The position numbers were made by a program, and so were the translations under genes. Source: Rhizobium sp. Q54 (GTDB lineage: Bacteria; Pseudomonadota; Alphaproteobacteria; Micropepsales; Micropepsaceae). From it: 62,891 nt of DNA. The notes beneath the pieces are model-generated. The model saw only the letters and a program-made list of their open reading frames with translations. It ran no database searches and was not told the origin of the DNA. Every line of letters begins with the position of its first letter. Position 1 is the stretch's first letter. Location: assembly GCA_945860165.1 (NCBI GenBank), contig CAMAPL010000015.1, forward strand, positions 1-62,891, given 5' to 3'. This document shows positions 10,206 to 21,087 of this stretch, one piece after another.

Positions 10206-11095
10206 GGCTTGAGGCCGATGACGAACAGGCCCAGCCGGTCGGCTTCCGCCGCCACGGCCGTCTTGTCTAGGATCAGCGATGCCCCGGCTTCCAACGCGAT
10301 ACCGGCCAGATGCGCATCCGCCGCGCCGCGCACCGTGGCGATGCCGACCACCGGCATGTCGGTCCTGGAGTCCTGGGTGGGCTTCAATGCCTTGACCAGC
10401 ACGCCGCGCGGCCTAGCCGCCGTGCCTCGCAGGCTTTCGCGCAACGACGAAATGCGGGCCAGCATGGCATCGGTGCCTTCCGCCGCCTCGACCGCCAGAG
10501 CCAGCCCATCGCACACCACCGCCGCCTGTCCCACGTCCAGCGCGCCCAGCGCATGCACGATCTTGAAAGCGGAGATGATGTCGGCGCGATGTTCATCGCT
10601 GGGCGCAACGCGCCCCAGCACGCCCTCGCCACATACCAAACCGGGGGCGGCCTGGGCCACGCTGATCGCCGCAAGACCCTCGTTTTCGCAGATGCCGACG
10701 ATGAACCGCAGCAGCGCATCATCGCCCTGCCGCGCCGCCGCCACGGCCTTGGGCAGCAGCATCATGCCCTTGGCGTCCAGCTTCATGTCGGAAAATTTCG
10801 GCCGGTCCACCTTGCCGCACAGCAGAATCTCGCTCACGCCATGCGATTTCAGCGCCTTGATGATGCGCCCCGGCTCCCCTGGCGACAGGAATTCATGGGG
10901 AAAATCGGTGACCCATTCGCCGGTGGCGCTGCCGACCAGCGGCACGACAAAAACATCGCGCCCGCCGGCGCGCGCCGATTTCGCCACCGCGCGCGGCAGG
11001 TCACCACCGCCCGCGATCAAACCTAATGTTTGTTTGGTCGCACCGCCGGACAGCTCCGCTGACGCTCCGCTTGGCGGTCGCTCCGGCGCGCTCAC
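10202..11095 (-). CDS. lpxI: UDP-2,3-diacylglucosamine pyrophosphatase LpxI (DUF1009)
   Basis: LpxI hydrolyses UDP-2,3-diacylglucosamine to lipid X and UMP. It is the alphaproteobacterial replacement for LpxH, and no lpxH is seen here. The 297-residue protein has TLGLIAGGGDLPRAVA, LCGKVDRPKFSD, FEN-type ENEGL and a C-terminal GATLI-like ASLILDK. The start overlaps the lpxA stop by 4 bp; this gives an N-terminal extension of about 22 residues over the core fold, so the true start may be slightly internal. Its position between lpxA and lpxB fixes its role. Confidence 0.93.
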   Translation of the reverse strand: MSAPERPPSGASAELSGGATKQTLGLIAGGGDLPRAVAKSARAGGRDVFVVPLVGSATGEWVTDFPHEFLSPGEPGRIIKALKSHGVSEILLCGKVDRPKFSDMKLDAKGMMLLPKAVAAARQGDDALLRFIVGICENEGLAAISVAQAAPGLVCGEGVLGRVAPSDEHRADIISAFKIVHALGALDVGQAAVVCDGLALAVEAAEGTDAMLARISSLRESLRGTAARPRGVLVKALKPTQDSRTDMPVVGIATVRGAADAHLAGIALEAGASLILDKTAVAAEADRLGLFVIGLKP

Positions 11096-11898
11096 GCTGC
11101 GTCTCCGCCGCGCCGCCGCGCCTGACAGAGTTCCTGTTTGGCGTCGGCCAGAACGAAATCGGTGATTTCGGCCACTTCCGTTACATCGGGAAAGCGGGCT
11201 TTGGCTTTACGCGCCCGGTCGGCAAGACTGCCGCCACTGGCATGGAATATGGCGCGGAAGGTCGCCCGCATGGCGTTGATGGTGTCGCGCGAAAGCCCGC
11301 GCCGCTTCAGGCCGATCAGGTTCAGCCCCGCCAGTTCGGCATGGTCGCCGAACGCCATGGCATAGGGAATGATGTCCCGGTTGACGCCGGTCAGGCCGCC
11401 GACCATCGCGCCCCGGCCGACGCGGCAGAATTGCTGGACCGCCGACAGGCCGCCAAAGATCACCCCGTCGCCAATCACCGAATGCCCGCCCAGCGCCACG
11501 CAATTGGCGAAGGTGACGTCATCGCCGACAATACAGTCGTGCCCGACATGGCTGCCGGCCATGAAATAGCCGCGCGCGCCTACCTTGGTGACGCCCTGGT
11601 CGCGGTTGCTGCCGACATTCATCGAGACTATTTCGCGCAGTACGCAGCCGGTGCCGATCTCGAGCCGTCCGTCGGCGAAATCATTGCCCCGGATCTGGCT
11701 CTCGCCGCCCAGCACCGCGCCGGGATAAACCTTGCAACCCGCGCCCAGAGTGGTGACTCCGCTGATGGAGACATGGGAAACAAGCGTCACGCCGTCGCCC
11801 AGGGTTACGCGCGCGCCCACATGACAGAACGGTCCGATCTCGACGCCCGCGCCCAGCTTCGCGCCGTCTTCCACCACAGCATTGGGATGGATCGTCAT
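11092..11898 (-). CDS. lpxA: UDP-N-acetylglucosamine acyltransferase
   Basis: LpxA adds the first 3-hydroxyacyl chain to UDP-GlcNAc, the first step of lipid A synthesis. The 268-residue protein is a left-handed beta helix of hexapeptide repeats (IHPNAVVEDGAKLGAGVEIGPFC onward). The catalytic-His segment is in GSHVGHDCIVGDD, and the C-terminal helical region includes GLNLIGLKRRGL. It abuts fabZ, sharing one base, and overlaps lpxI. Confidence 0.96.
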   Translation of the reverse strand: MTIHPNAVVEDGAKLGAGVEIGPFCHVGARVTLGDGVTLVSHVSISGVTTLGAGCKVYPGAVLGGESQIRGNDFADGRLEIGTGCVLREIVSMNVGSNRDQGVTKVGARGYFMAGSHVGHDCIVGDDVTFANCVALGGHSVIGDGVIFGGLSAVQQFCRVGRGAMVGGLTGVNRDIIPYAMAFGDHAELAGLNLIGLKRRGLSRDTINAMRATFRAIFHASGGSLADRARKAKARFPDVTEVAEITDFVLADAKQELCQARRRGGDAA

Positions 11899-12353
11899 CA
11901 GCCCGCCGCGCCGACGGAAATCATGGCGCTGAACTCAGCTTCCGCGCACAGCACATCACCGACAAAGGCCTGGCCCTGGAATTTCCACACCGGCCCGCGG
12001 CTGCGTATCAGCTTGACCGGCATCCGCAGCAGATCGCCCGGGCCGACCGGCTTGCGGAAGCGCGCCTTTTCGATGGTCATGAAATAGACCGCTGGGCTGA
12101 CCGCTGCATTCCGGCTGTGCACCACCAGCGCGCCGGCGGTCTGCGCCATGGCTTCCACGATCAGCACGCCCGGCATCACCGAACGCTGCGGAAAGTGGCC
12201 CATGAAAAACGGTTCGTTGATGCTCACCGCCTTGTAGCCCGTGGCGCTCTGGTTCGGCACGATGTCGGCCAGCTTTTCCACGAACAGCATGGGGGCGCGA
12301 TGCGGCAGCAGTTTCTTGATCTGTTCGACATCCAGAACGGTGTTATCGGTCAT
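11898..12353 (-). CDS. fabZ: 3-hydroxyacyl-ACP dehydratase
   Basis: FabZ dehydrates 3-hydroxyacyl-ACP in fatty acid elongation and competes with LpxA/LpxD for the same substrate, which explains its place in the lpx cluster. It has 151 residues with a hot-dog fold. The active-site His and Glu are in [33 protein letters not shown] is the typical N-terminal segment. The start overlaps the lpxD end by 11 bp. Confidence 0.96.
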   Translation of the reverse strand: MTDNTVLDVEQIKKLLPHRAPMLFVEKLADIVPNQSATGYKAVSINEPFFMGHFPQRSVMPGVLIVEAMAQTAGALVVHSRNAAVSPAVYFMTIEKARFRKPVGPGDLLRMPVKLIRSRGPVWKFQGQAFVGDVLCAEAEFSAMISVGAAG

Positions 12354-13398
12354 TTTCGTCCTGCGTGCGGCGCTTTGCCAGTCTGGTGACGGCGTGAATC
12401 TCCCGCGCCCATTCTCTTACAGGTTTCGCCGGAGCCCCGCCATAATCTACCCCGCCGGGCAGGACAATGCGCGAGCCGGTGCCGGACCGCGCGCCCATCC
12501 TGGCGCCTGCGCCGACGCGGGTGTGATCGCCCAGCCCCACCTGCCCGGCCAGTATCACGCCGTCCTCCAGCACCACGCTGCCGGCCAGGCCGGCCTGGCC
12601 CGCGATCACGCAGTTCCGTCCGATCTGACAATTGTGGGCGATCTGCACCAGGTTATCGATCTTGCTGCCTTCGCCGATGACGGTGTCCCCTAGGGCGCCG
12701 CGGTCGATCGTGGTGGCCGATCCGATCTCGCAATCGTCCTGGATGATGACGCGGCCCAGTTGCGGCATCTTGATATAGCCAGTGCTGCTAGGGGTGAATC
12801 CGAAACCCGGCTGGCCGATATGCGCGCCCGGCAAGATGACCACACGGTCGCCGATATAGGCATGGAGGATGGTGGCATTGGCGCCGATCTCGCAATTTCG
12901 GCCGATGGCGACGCCGGGACCGATCACCACGCCCGGCGCGATCCGTGTGCCCTCGCCGATCTCCGCGCCCGAACCTATTGCCACGCCAGGTGCGATCCGG
13001 GTGCCGGCACCGATGCGGGCGTCCGGCGATATCGCGTCCGTCTGCGACCATAAAGGCTGCGAACTTTCGGGATAGAACATCCGGGCGACCATCGCAAAGG
13101 CGTGCTGCACGGAAGCCGCTTCCAGCAACGTCATGCCGGACTGGGAAACCTTGCCCGCCTGCGCCGAAGACGAAAGCGGGATCAGGCAGGCGCCGGCGCC
13201 CGAGCCGGCGAACGCTTCGCGCAGCAGTCTATTGCCGGAAAAAAACGTGATGTGCGCCGGTGATGCGCCCGCCAGGTCGGCCAGGTCGGATATCGTTTTC
13301 GACCCATCGGCGTCCGCCGGAAGCATGCTGCCGATCTTTTCGCAAATCTGCGCCAGCGTGAAGGGCCCGAGATTTTCAAAAAAGCGGGGATCGGCCAT
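12343..13398 (-). CDS. lpxD: UDP-3-O-(3-hydroxyacyl)glucosamine N-acyltransferase
   Basis: LpxD adds the second acyl chain in lipid A synthesis. The 351 residues begin with a UDP-binding domain ([13 protein letters not shown]). A long series of hexapeptide repeats follows (residues about 125-310), including [20 protein letters not shown] with the catalytic His. The tail is helical. It lies 8 bp downstream of the skp stop and overlaps fabZ. Confidence 0.95.
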   Translation of the reverse strand: MADPRFFENLGPFTLAQICEKIGSMLPADADGSKTISDLADLAGASPAHITFFSGNRLLREAFAGSGAGACLIPLSSSAQAGKVSQSGMTLLEAASVQHAFAMVARMFYPESSQPLWSQTDAISPDARIGAGTRIAPGVAIGSGAEIGEGTRIAPGVVIGPGVAIGRNCEIGANATILHAYIGDRVVILPGAHIGQPGFGFTPSSTGYIKMPQLGRVIIQDDCEIGSATTIDRGALGDTVIGEGSKIDNLVQIAHNCQIGRNCVIAGQAGLAGSVVLEDGVILAGQVGLGDHTRVGAGARMGARSGTGSRIVLPGGVDYGGAPAKPVREWAREIHAVTRLAKRRTQDENDR

Positions 13399-13406
13399 AC
13401 GGCGCC

Positions 13407-13985
13407 CTACTGCCTCTGCGGCTGCGTCGGCACGGGCGGCGCGTTGAGGTTGACCCTGAAGGTCGGCATTTTCTGGTTCAGCCGCTCGATCACCTCGGCG
13501 GTGATGTCAAAGCTATTGGCCGTGGCGAACACCACCGCCTGCTTGTCCACCACGATGTTGGCGCCGCGTTCCTTCACGACTTCCTGCAGGATCGGTCCCA
13601 GCGCCTGCTCCATCGCCTGGCGCGCCTGGAAGAAACCAGCCTTGATCTGCTCGTCCTTCTTCTGGGCGGCGCCCTGAAGGTCGCGTTCCCTCGCCTGGAA
13701 GGCCGAAAGGCGCTTGGCCTTGGCGTCGGGCGCAAGGATCGCCACCTGCTGCTGCAGGGCGCGGCCCTCGGCCTGCAAGGCCCGGCCCTGGGCGGTCAGG
13801 TCGTTCTTGGCCTGGTTGGCGATCGCCTGAACCTGGCGGGCTACATCCTGTCCGACCTTGGACATCTGCATGATGGCGACCTTGTCGATCACCACGAGCT
13901 TGGTGGGCGACGGCGCCGACTGCGCCAAGGCCGGGATGGCCAGGCTCGCGAGGCCCGCCAAAGCGAACGCCAAGATTTTCGTCAT
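13407..13985 (-). CDS. skp: Periplasmic chaperone Skp/OmpH family
   Basis: Skp holds unfolded outer-membrane proteins in the periplasm on their way to BamA. ATG at 13985 gives 192 residues with a clear Sec signal ([21 protein letters not shown], cleavage after ALA). Upstream in-frame codons overlap bamA and are not used. A coiled-coil central part (residues about 45-130, rich in Gln, Ala and Lys) and a C-terminal VVDKQAVVF beta segment fit the family. It starts 2 bp after the bamA stop. Confidence 0.92.
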   Translation of the reverse strand: MTKILAFALAGLASLAIPALAQSAPSPTKLVVIDKVAIMQMSKVGQDVARQVQAIANQAKNDLTAQGRALQAEGRALQQQVAILAPDAKAKRLSAFQARERDLQGAAQKKDEQIKAGFFQARQAMEQALGPILQEVVKERGANIVVDKQAVVFATANSFDITAEVIERLNQKMPTFRVNLNAPPVPTQPQRQ

Positions 13986-13987
13986 GG

Positions 13988-16465
13988 TCAGTATCCTGTG
14001 GCAGTGCTGAAGTGGATAATCTGGGCTCTGTCGTATTCGGTCTTGAAGATCGGCAAGCCGAGGTTGATCTGGACCGGGCCGACCGGTGACCGCCACTGTA
14101 TACTGAGGCCGGCAGAGGCGCGGAAGGCTAGATTGTCCTTCACGCAGCTGCCGACGCCAGAAAATTGCGCGCCGGTGCAGGTGCGGGTGGCGATATTGTC
14201 CAGATGGCCAATGGTGCCGAAATCGGAGAACAGGCCGGCCTGGATGCCATAGCTTTCCGGGATCAACCCCGGCATGCGCGCTTCCAGGCTGCCGATGGCG
14301 TAGACCGTGCCGCCCAGCGCGCCGGAGTTCTGCGGAGCCACCAGGTCCCGCGCGCCGACACCGGCCAGCGAGAAGCCGCGGAAGGTCTCGCCGCCCATGA
14401 AGAAGCGTTCGTTGAACGGCACCAGCGAACCGTCATACCCGGTGATATAGCCGCCGCGGCCCGACAGGCTGGCGACGACACTGCCTTCGAAAAACGGCTT
14501 GTAAGTCGAGAAATTGCTGCTTGTGCTGATGTATTTTAGGGTGCCGCCAAACCCTGCAAAGCCCTGGCTGAAAGAAAAGGTCGAGCCGCTTGTGGGCTTA
14601 CGCGAATCGTCCAGGTCGTTATACGAATAGGAAAAGCCGATGATCGAACCACTGGCCGATCCCGCCGCCAACTGTACGTCTAGGGGCGCGCCCGCAAAAG
14701 GTAGGACTTCTTCGATCTTATAAGTATAGCTGACGCCAACGCTGCTGAATTCCGAAATCGGAAAACCCATGCGCGCCACCGCGGCGGTCACGTCGCTCTG
14801 ATAGGTGGACTGCTCGAAATTTGTCTGCACCTGGTAAAGGTCAAAACCGGCCGCCAGTTCGCGGTCCAGGAACCAGGGCTCGGTGAAGCTGAACTGCGCC
14901 GACTTGGTAATATAGGACGCCTGGATGCTGAGGCGCATGTTCTGGCCCCGCCCGAAAAGATTCTGCTCAGTATAACTGATCTCGCCCAGCAGCGAGGTGA
15001 ACGAGGAATAGCCTAGGCCGACCTGTAATGAACCGGTGGATTGCTCCACGACATTGACAGTGAGGTTGGTGCGGTCCGGCTGGCTGCCCGGCACGTTCTT
15101 GACATCGACGTCCTTGAAGAAGCCCAAGGAGCGGACGCGGGTGCGCGACCGGTCGATCAGCACGCGGTTGAAGGCGTCGCCTTCCTGCAGGCGGAACTCG
15201 CGGCGGATCACCTTGTCCAGGGTACGGGTGTTGCCGGCGATGTTGATCTTTTCGATATAGACACGCGGGCCCTGAGCGATCTCGAAGCCCAGATCGATGG
15301 TGCGCTTTTTCTCGTTGCGCTTGATGCGCGGATGGACTTCAGCGAAGGCATAACCCTGGGTGCCCGCCGCATTGGTCAGGGCATCGATTGCCTTCTGCAC
15401 CACTTCCTGGGAATAGGTGTCGCCTTCTTGCGCATTGATCATCGGCCGCAGGCTGGTCGGGGTCAGTTCGCGAATTTTGGAATCGATGGTGATATTGCCG
15501 AACTTGTAGCGAACACCCTCGTCCACCGTGAAATTGACGTAAAAGCTTTCGCGGTTGGGGGTTAACTGGGCCACCGCGCTGACCACCTTGAAGTCGGCAT
15601 AGCCGCGCGTGGTGTAATAGCGGCGTACCGATTCCTGATCGAACTCGAGGCGGTCGGGATCGTAATTGTCGTTGGTGGCGAAAAATTTCCACCAGCGGCT
15701 TTCTTCGGTGGCGATCTGGCCCTTCAGCGTACCGTCGTCGAATATCTTGTTGCCGCTGAAATTGATACGGCTGACGCCGGTGGTCGGCCCGTCGGTGATG
15801 GAGAAAATCAGGTCGACGCGATTTTGCGGCCGCTGGATGATCTGCGGATCGACGCGCGCAGCGAATTTTCCATTGCGGCGGTAAAGTTCGATGATTCGCT
15901 GCACGTCCGCCTGGATCTTGGTGCGCGTGAAGACGGCGCGCGGCCTGATCTGGACTTCCTTGGTGAGATCCTTGTCGCTGACCTTCGTGTTACCCTCGAA
16001 CACCACCTGGTTGACGATGGGGTTTTCGGTGACGCGGATGGTCAACGTGCCGGTGCTGGTCTCGAAGCTGGTCTTGACGTCGGAGAAAAGCCCGGTGGCG
16101 GTCAGCGCCTTCAGCGCCTGGTCAACGTCGGCGGGCGTATAATTGTCGCCTTCACGCACGCCGATATAGGTCAGAACCGTGCCGGGTTCGACGCGCTGGG
16201 TGCCCCGCACCACAATATGCTGGATGACACGTGGCGCGGCTTGTACAGGTGCCACGGTGGCGGCGGGATTGGCAGCCGCGGCGGCGGCTTCGTTGCCGGC
16301 GGGCCGCTGGCGGTTGAGTTCCTCCGCGCGCTCGGCGGCGCCGGGACGCAACTGCGCTCCCACCGGCGTGGACGCCAGTGCCAGGCAAAGGCCCGTTGAG
16401 GTCGCGCGCAACAACCTGCTTCTGAGGCGCAATATTCGCATCCCGGTTCCGGCCAACTTGTCCAT
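13988..16465 (-). CDS. bamA: Outer-membrane protein assembly factor BamA
   Basis: BamA is the Omp85 insertase that folds beta-barrel proteins into the outer membrane. At 825 residues it has a basic N-terminal signal (cleavage near TPVGAQ), a Pro/Ala-rich spacer, five POTRA domains (about 75-420) and a 16-strand barrel. The conserved lid-loop motif is visible as GGETFRGFSLAG. A start at ATG 16441 (residue 9) is also possible. The barrel ends with a terminal Tyr. It follows rseP by 25 bp in the same operon. Confidence 0.96.
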   Translation of the reverse strand: MDKLAGTGMRILRLRSRLLRATSTGLCLALASTPVGAQLRPGAAERAEELNRQRPAGNEAAAAAANPAATVAPVQAAPRVIQHIVVRGTQRVEPGTVLTYIGVREGDNYTPADVDQALKALTATGLFSDVKTSFETSTGTLTIRVTENPIVNQVVFEGNTKVSDKDLTKEVQIRPRAVFTRTKIQADVQRIIELYRRNGKFAARVDPQIIQRPQNRVDLIFSITDGPTTGVSRINFSGNKIFDDGTLKGQIATEESRWWKFFATNDNYDPDRLEFDQESVRRYYTTRGYADFKVVSAVAQLTPNRESFYVNFTVDEGVRYKFGNITIDSKIRELTPTSLRPMINAQEGDTYSQEVVQKAIDALTNAAGTQGYAFAEVHPRIKRNEKKRTIDLGFEIAQGPRVYIEKINIAGNTRTLDKVIRREFRLQEGDAFNRVLIDRSRTRVRSLGFFKDVDVKNVPGSQPDRTNLTVNVVEQSTGSLQVGLGYSSFTSLLGEISYTEQNLFGRGQNMRLSIQASYITKSAQFSFTEPWFLDRELAAGFDLYQVQTNFEQSTYQSDVTAAVARMGFPISEFSSVGVSYTYKIEEVLPFAGAPLDVQLAAGSASGSIIGFSYSYNDLDDSRKPTSGSTFSFSQGFAGFGGTLKYISTSSNFSTYKPFFEGSVVASLSGRGGYITGYDGSLVPFNERFFMGGETFRGFSLAGVGARDLVAPQNSGALGGTVYAIGSLEARMPGLIPESYGIQAGLFSDFGTIGHLDNIATRTCTGAQFSGVGSCVKDNLAFRASAGLSIQWRSPVGPVQINLGLPIFKTEYDRAQIIHFSTATGY

Positions 16466-16490
16466 GGGTCCGCGCGCGGACGCCGTGTTT

Positions 16491-17627
16491 TCAGAAAAGA
16501 TTCAGCCGGACCAGGTCATTCCAGGTCGTCAGGAGCATCAGCCCCAGGACCAAAACCAGCCCAAGCCTAAATCCAACGTCCTGGGCCCGCTCACCGAGCG
16601 GGCGCCCCAAAACAGCTTCCACTGCATAGTACAGAAGATGCCCCCCGTCGAGGAGCGGAATCGGGAAAAGATTGACCAGCCCGATACTTACAGAAAGTAT
16701 AGCTACCAGATTGAGCAGCGGCAGGAAGCCGAAATCCGCCACCTGGCGGGTCATGTTCGCAATCCCAACCGGCCCCCTGAGCTGGTCGGCGCTGGCCCGG
16801 CCCGTGATCATCTGGGAAACACCCACAATCGTACCGTGGATGATGTTCCAGGTTTCCGAACAGGCGGCGCTGAAAGCTCCGATCGGGCCATAGGATTCGC
16901 GCCGCACCGGCGTCTTGGCATCGGGGCGCACCCCGATCACCATCTGGCTGGTGGGGTTGCCCAGAACATCCGTCGTCTTCATCAGCTTGGGGGTGACGTT
17001 CACCGTCAGGTCACGGCCCTGCCGGATCAGGCCGATGGTGAGGCGTTGGCCGCCGCTGAGGGAAATGATCTCCGGCAGCTGCTGGAAGTCGGTGACTTCG
17101 GTGCCATCGATCTGGGTCACGCGGTCTCCGGACTGGATGCCGGCCAAGGCGGCGGGACTGCCCTTGGTCACCTGCCCGATGACTGGCGACATCACGCTGT
17201 GGCCGCTGTACATAAACAGGCCAGTCAACAGCACGATAGCAAGCGCGAAGTTGGCGAAGGGGCCGGCCGCCGCCACCACCGCGCGCTGGCCCACCGGTTT
17301 GAACATGAGGGTCGCGCTGCGCTCCGCCGCGCTCATCCGGCTGGCGGCTTCCTCGTCGGGGCGCGAAGAGACATCGGCATCGCCGGCGAATTTCACATAG
17401 CCTCCGACGGGAATCCAGCTCAGCTTCCAGCGGGTGCCATGCCTGTCGTTCCAGCCGAAAATTTCCTTGCCGAAACCGACCGAGAAGACCAGCACCTTCA
17501 CGCCGTAATAGCGCGCCGCCGCGAAATGGCCCAGCTCATGGAAAAACACCACCAGCGTGATGACGAACAGGAACGCAGGCAGCCCCATCGGGGTCCAGGC
17601 GATCAGGCTCTGTATCGTGTCCAACAT
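16491..17627 (-). CDS. rseP: Site-2 intramembrane metalloprotease RseP
   Basis: RseP cleaves membrane-spanning anti-sigma factors and signal-peptide remnants. The 378-residue protein has the zinc motif in FFHELGHFAAARYYG in the first membrane segment, one PDZ region (about 120-210), and the second active-site motif NLFPIPLLDGGHL in the C-terminal membrane segment. It starts 1 bp after the dxr end, between dxr and bamA, as is common in Proteobacteria. Confidence 0.95.
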   Translation of the reverse strand: MLDTIQSLIAWTPMGLPAFLFVITLVVFFHELGHFAAARYYGVKVLVFSVGFGKEIFGWNDRHGTRWKLSWIPVGGYVKFAGDADVSSRPDEEAASRMSAAERSATLMFKPVGQRAVVAAAGPFANFALAIVLLTGLFMYSGHSVMSPVIGQVTKGSPAALAGIQSGDRVTQIDGTEVTDFQQLPEIISLSGGQRLTIGLIRQGRDLTVNVTPKLMKTTDVLGNPTSQMVIGVRPDAKTPVRRESYGPIGAFSAACSETWNIIHGTIVGVSQMITGRASADQLRGPVGIANMTRQVADFGFLPLLNLVAILSVSIGLVNLFPIPLLDGGHLLYYAVEAVLGRPLGERAQDVGFRLGLVLVLGLMLLTTWNDLVRLNLF

Positions 17628-17628
17628 C

Positions 17629-18867
17629 TTATGTACCTACCCGCTGACAAATTTCTTCGGCAATAATTCGCGCCCGCGCATCGGTGCCCAGCACGCTTTC
17701 CAGATCACCCGCCATGCCGTTGCTGCCGCAATCCTGGTCCAGCGCGGCGGCCACCACGCGCGGAATATCGAGAAAGCCGATTCGGCGATCCAGGAATGCC
17801 TGCACCGCGATCTCGTTGGCGGCATTCAGAACCGTCGGCGCCAGGCCGCCGGAGCGCATGGAACCGATGGCGAGATTCAGTGCCGGGAAACGGTCGTGCG
17901 CCGGCGGGTGAAAGACCAAGCTGCCCAGCGCCGTGATGTCCAGGCGGCGCGATGGCGAAGGGATCCGGCGCGGCCAGCCCAGCGCATGGGCGATGGGCGT
18001 GCGCATGTCCGGCGCCGACAGATGCGCCATGGTGGTGCCGTCTTCATACGACACGAGGCAATGGACGATGGACTGGGGATGCACCACCACGTCGAGCTTT
18101 TCTGGCGGCAGAGCGAAAAGTAAATGCGCCTCGATCAGTTCCAGGCCCTTGTTCATTAGGGTGGCGCTGTCGAGCGAGATCTTGCGGCCCATCGCCCAGT
18201 TGGGATGGGCGACCGCCTCTTCCACCGTCGCGCCGCGCATGCGTTCGAGCGACCATTCACGAAACGGCCCGCCCGAAGCGGTGATGGTCACCAATTCGGC
18301 CTCGGACGCATCACCGCTGCCCAAGACCTGGAAAATGGCATTGTGCTCGCTGTCGACGGGCAGTATCTGTGCCCCGGATTTCTCCATCGCGTCGCGGAAC
18401 ACCGCGCCGGCCGACACAACACATTCCTTGTTGGCCAGCGCCACCACGACGCCCCGCCGGATCGCGGCCAGCGCCGGCTCGATGGCCGCCGCGCCCATGA
18501 TCGCCACCATCACGAAGTCGGACGGGCGTGCGGCGGCGGCGATCACGGCCAGGCGGCCCGCCGCGACCTCGATCCCGGTGCCTGACAGGCCGGCCTGCAA
18601 TTCGCCGAACTTCTGCTCATTGCCGATCACCGCCAACTTCGGCTTCATCGCCTTGGCCTGCTCGATCAGAATTTTGACATTCTCGCCCGCAGTCAGCGCG
18701 GTGATGGGCATGGCATCCGCCCCATGCAGCTTCCTGACATGGGCGATGACATCCAGCGTGTTCACGCCGATCGAGCCGGTGGAACCCAGAACCGCGATGC
18801 TGCCCGCCAGCACTTCCTCCAGCGGGGGCAATTCATCGAAAACCTTGGTGGCCGCTATCGCCTTCAT
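17629..18867 (-). CDS. dxr: 1-deoxy-D-xylulose 5-phosphate reductoisomerase
   Basis: Dxr makes MEP, the committed precursor of isoprenoids through the non-mevalonate pathway, which feeds UppS in the same cluster. Its 412 residues begin with about 20 extra residues, then the NADPH motif VLGSTGSIGVNTLD. ANKECVVSAG, LPVDSEHNAIFQ, and ASGGPFREW with MNKGLELIEAHLLF carry metal- and substrate-binding residues. The ATG overlaps the cdsA stop by 4 bp. Confidence 0.95.
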   Translation of the reverse strand: MKAIAATKVFDELPPLEEVLAGSIAVLGSTGSIGVNTLDVIAHVRKLHGADAMPITALTAGENVKILIEQAKAMKPKLAVIGNEQKFGELQAGLSGTGIEVAAGRLAVIAAAARPSDFVMVAIMGAAAIEPALAAIRRGVVVALANKECVVSAGAVFRDAMEKSGAQILPVDSEHNAIFQVLGSGDASEAELVTITASGGPFREWSLERMRGATVEEAVAHPNWAMGRKISLDSATLMNKGLELIEAHLLFALPPEKLDVVVHPQSIVHCLVSYEDGTTMAHLSAPDMRTPIAHALGWPRRIPSPSRRLDITALGSLVFHPPAHDRFPALNLAIGSMRSGGLAPTVLNAANEIAVQAFLDRRIGFLDIPRVVAAALDQDCGSNGMAGDLESVLGTDARARIIAEEICQRVGT

Positions 18868-19729
18868 ACGCGCCCCCCGAACAGAGGATTGAACCCCAGC
18901 CCGAAGACCAGCAGAGCCAACACCACACTGGCGGCAAACATGGAATCCATGCGGTCCAATACCCCGCCATGTCCCGGGATCAATCTACCAGAGTCTTTGT
19001 AGCCAAAATGGCGCTTCACCAGGGATTCAAACAGGTCGCCGCCATGGGCGACGACGCTGAAGGCAAAGGCGAAAATCATCGCTAAAATTGCGTCGAAGCC
19101 AAACCACAACGCGATGTAGAGCCCATATACCAGCGCCGCAGTGATGCTGCCGCCAATGGTGCCGGCCCAAGTCTTGCCCGGCGACAGGCGCGGCGCGATC
19201 TTAGCGCCGCCGACCAGCTTGCCGAACACGAGCGCGCCCGTGTCGGTGGCCCACACGATCAGGAATAATCCCAACACATACCAAACACCCTGTGCCGGAA
19301 ACTCCCGCAAACTCACCAGGGCCAATGACGGCAGCCCGATATAGAATACGCACACGGCATGCCAGACCGGATTGTCGCGGCGCAGGCGGGCCCAGAGAAA
19401 AGACGCAGCACTACCTGCAGCCAGGAATACGAAAGCCAGCAGCACAAATTTGAACAGCAACGCCGCCACCGCGCAGGCGATGGCGGAGGCGGAGATGATA
19501 GTCTGGATATGGAGCTCGGCGATTTCACGCTGAGCCGGCGAGCGCACCATTCGGTGCCATTCGCGCGCTGCAAAAAGGCCCATCAGCACGGTGACGATGG
19601 CAAAGGGCTCAGGCGTGGCCCACAGGACCAGGAAAATAGCGACAATGGCCAGGAACACACCAAAAAGGACGCGCAGCACGCCTTCGCTGTAGGTGCGGCC
19701 AACAGGCCCGATTTGGTACTGACTCATGG

Positions 19730-19733
<4 letters not shown>
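18864..19733 (-). CDS. cdsA: Phosphatidate cytidylyltransferase
   Basis: CdsA makes CDP-diacylglycerol for phospholipid synthesis. The protein is about 289 residues with roughly eight membrane segments. The C-terminal signature runs from GGDLFESLVKRHFG through KDSGRLIPGHGGVLDRMDS. The start is either GTG 19733, which overlaps the uppS stop as GTGA, or ATG 19727 two codons later. The overlap suggests coupling to uppS. Confidence 0.93.
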
Positions 19734-20469
<736 letters not shown>

Positions 20470-20470
<1 letters not shown>

Positions 20471-21030
20471 TACACCTGCATGATTTCCTGCTCCTTGGTG
20501 TGGAGCGCGGTGTCGATGTCCTTGATATGAGCGTCCGTCAGCTTCTGCAGATCCTCGCCCTTCGTATGATGATCGTCTTCGCTGATCTTCCTGTCTTTTT
20601 CCAGGCGCTTGAGCAGGTCCATGCCGTCGCGGCGCACATTGCGGACCGCAACGCGGGCGGCCTCGGCATATTTCGCGGCCAGCTTGGAAAGCTCCTTGCG
20701 GCGCTCCTGATTCAGTTCGGGCAGCGGAATGCGCAGCAGCTGGCCGTCCATCTGCGGGTTCAGACCCAGGCCGGCATCACGGATCGCCTTGTCCACCGCC
20801 TTGGCCAGGCCCTTGTCCCACACCTGTACCGTGATCATGCGGGCTTCGGGGGTGGAGATGGAGCCGACCTGGCTGACCGGCACGGAGTTGCCATAGGCTT
20901 CCACCATGACGGGATCGAGCAGCGCCGGGCTGGCGCGCCCGGTGCGCAGACCACCAAACTCGCTTTTCAGGGTCGCGACCGCGCCTTTCATGCGACGGTC
21001 CAGTTCGTCCTTGCTATAGGCCTCGGCCAT
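20470..21030 (-). CDS. frr: Ribosome recycling factor
   Basis: Frr splits the post-termination ribosome together with EF-G. ATG at 21030 gives [14 protein letters not shown] and 186 residues, the usual length; a further ATG five codons upstream is not needed. [14 protein letters not shown] and the C-terminal [14 protein letters not shown] and ISEDDHH segments are diagnostic. It follows pyrH by 57 bp and overlaps uppS. Confidence 0.96.
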
Positions 21031-21087
21031 GTCACTTCGCTCCAACGCACCCCAGGTGAGAGACTACCCTTAAACCGGGGCGCCGCT

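Noticed and set aside
9450-11165. Long plus-strand open frame opposite lpxB/lpxI/lpxA
   Set aside because: It is antisense to three well-supported genes, low in complexity, and arises from GC-rich codon bias.
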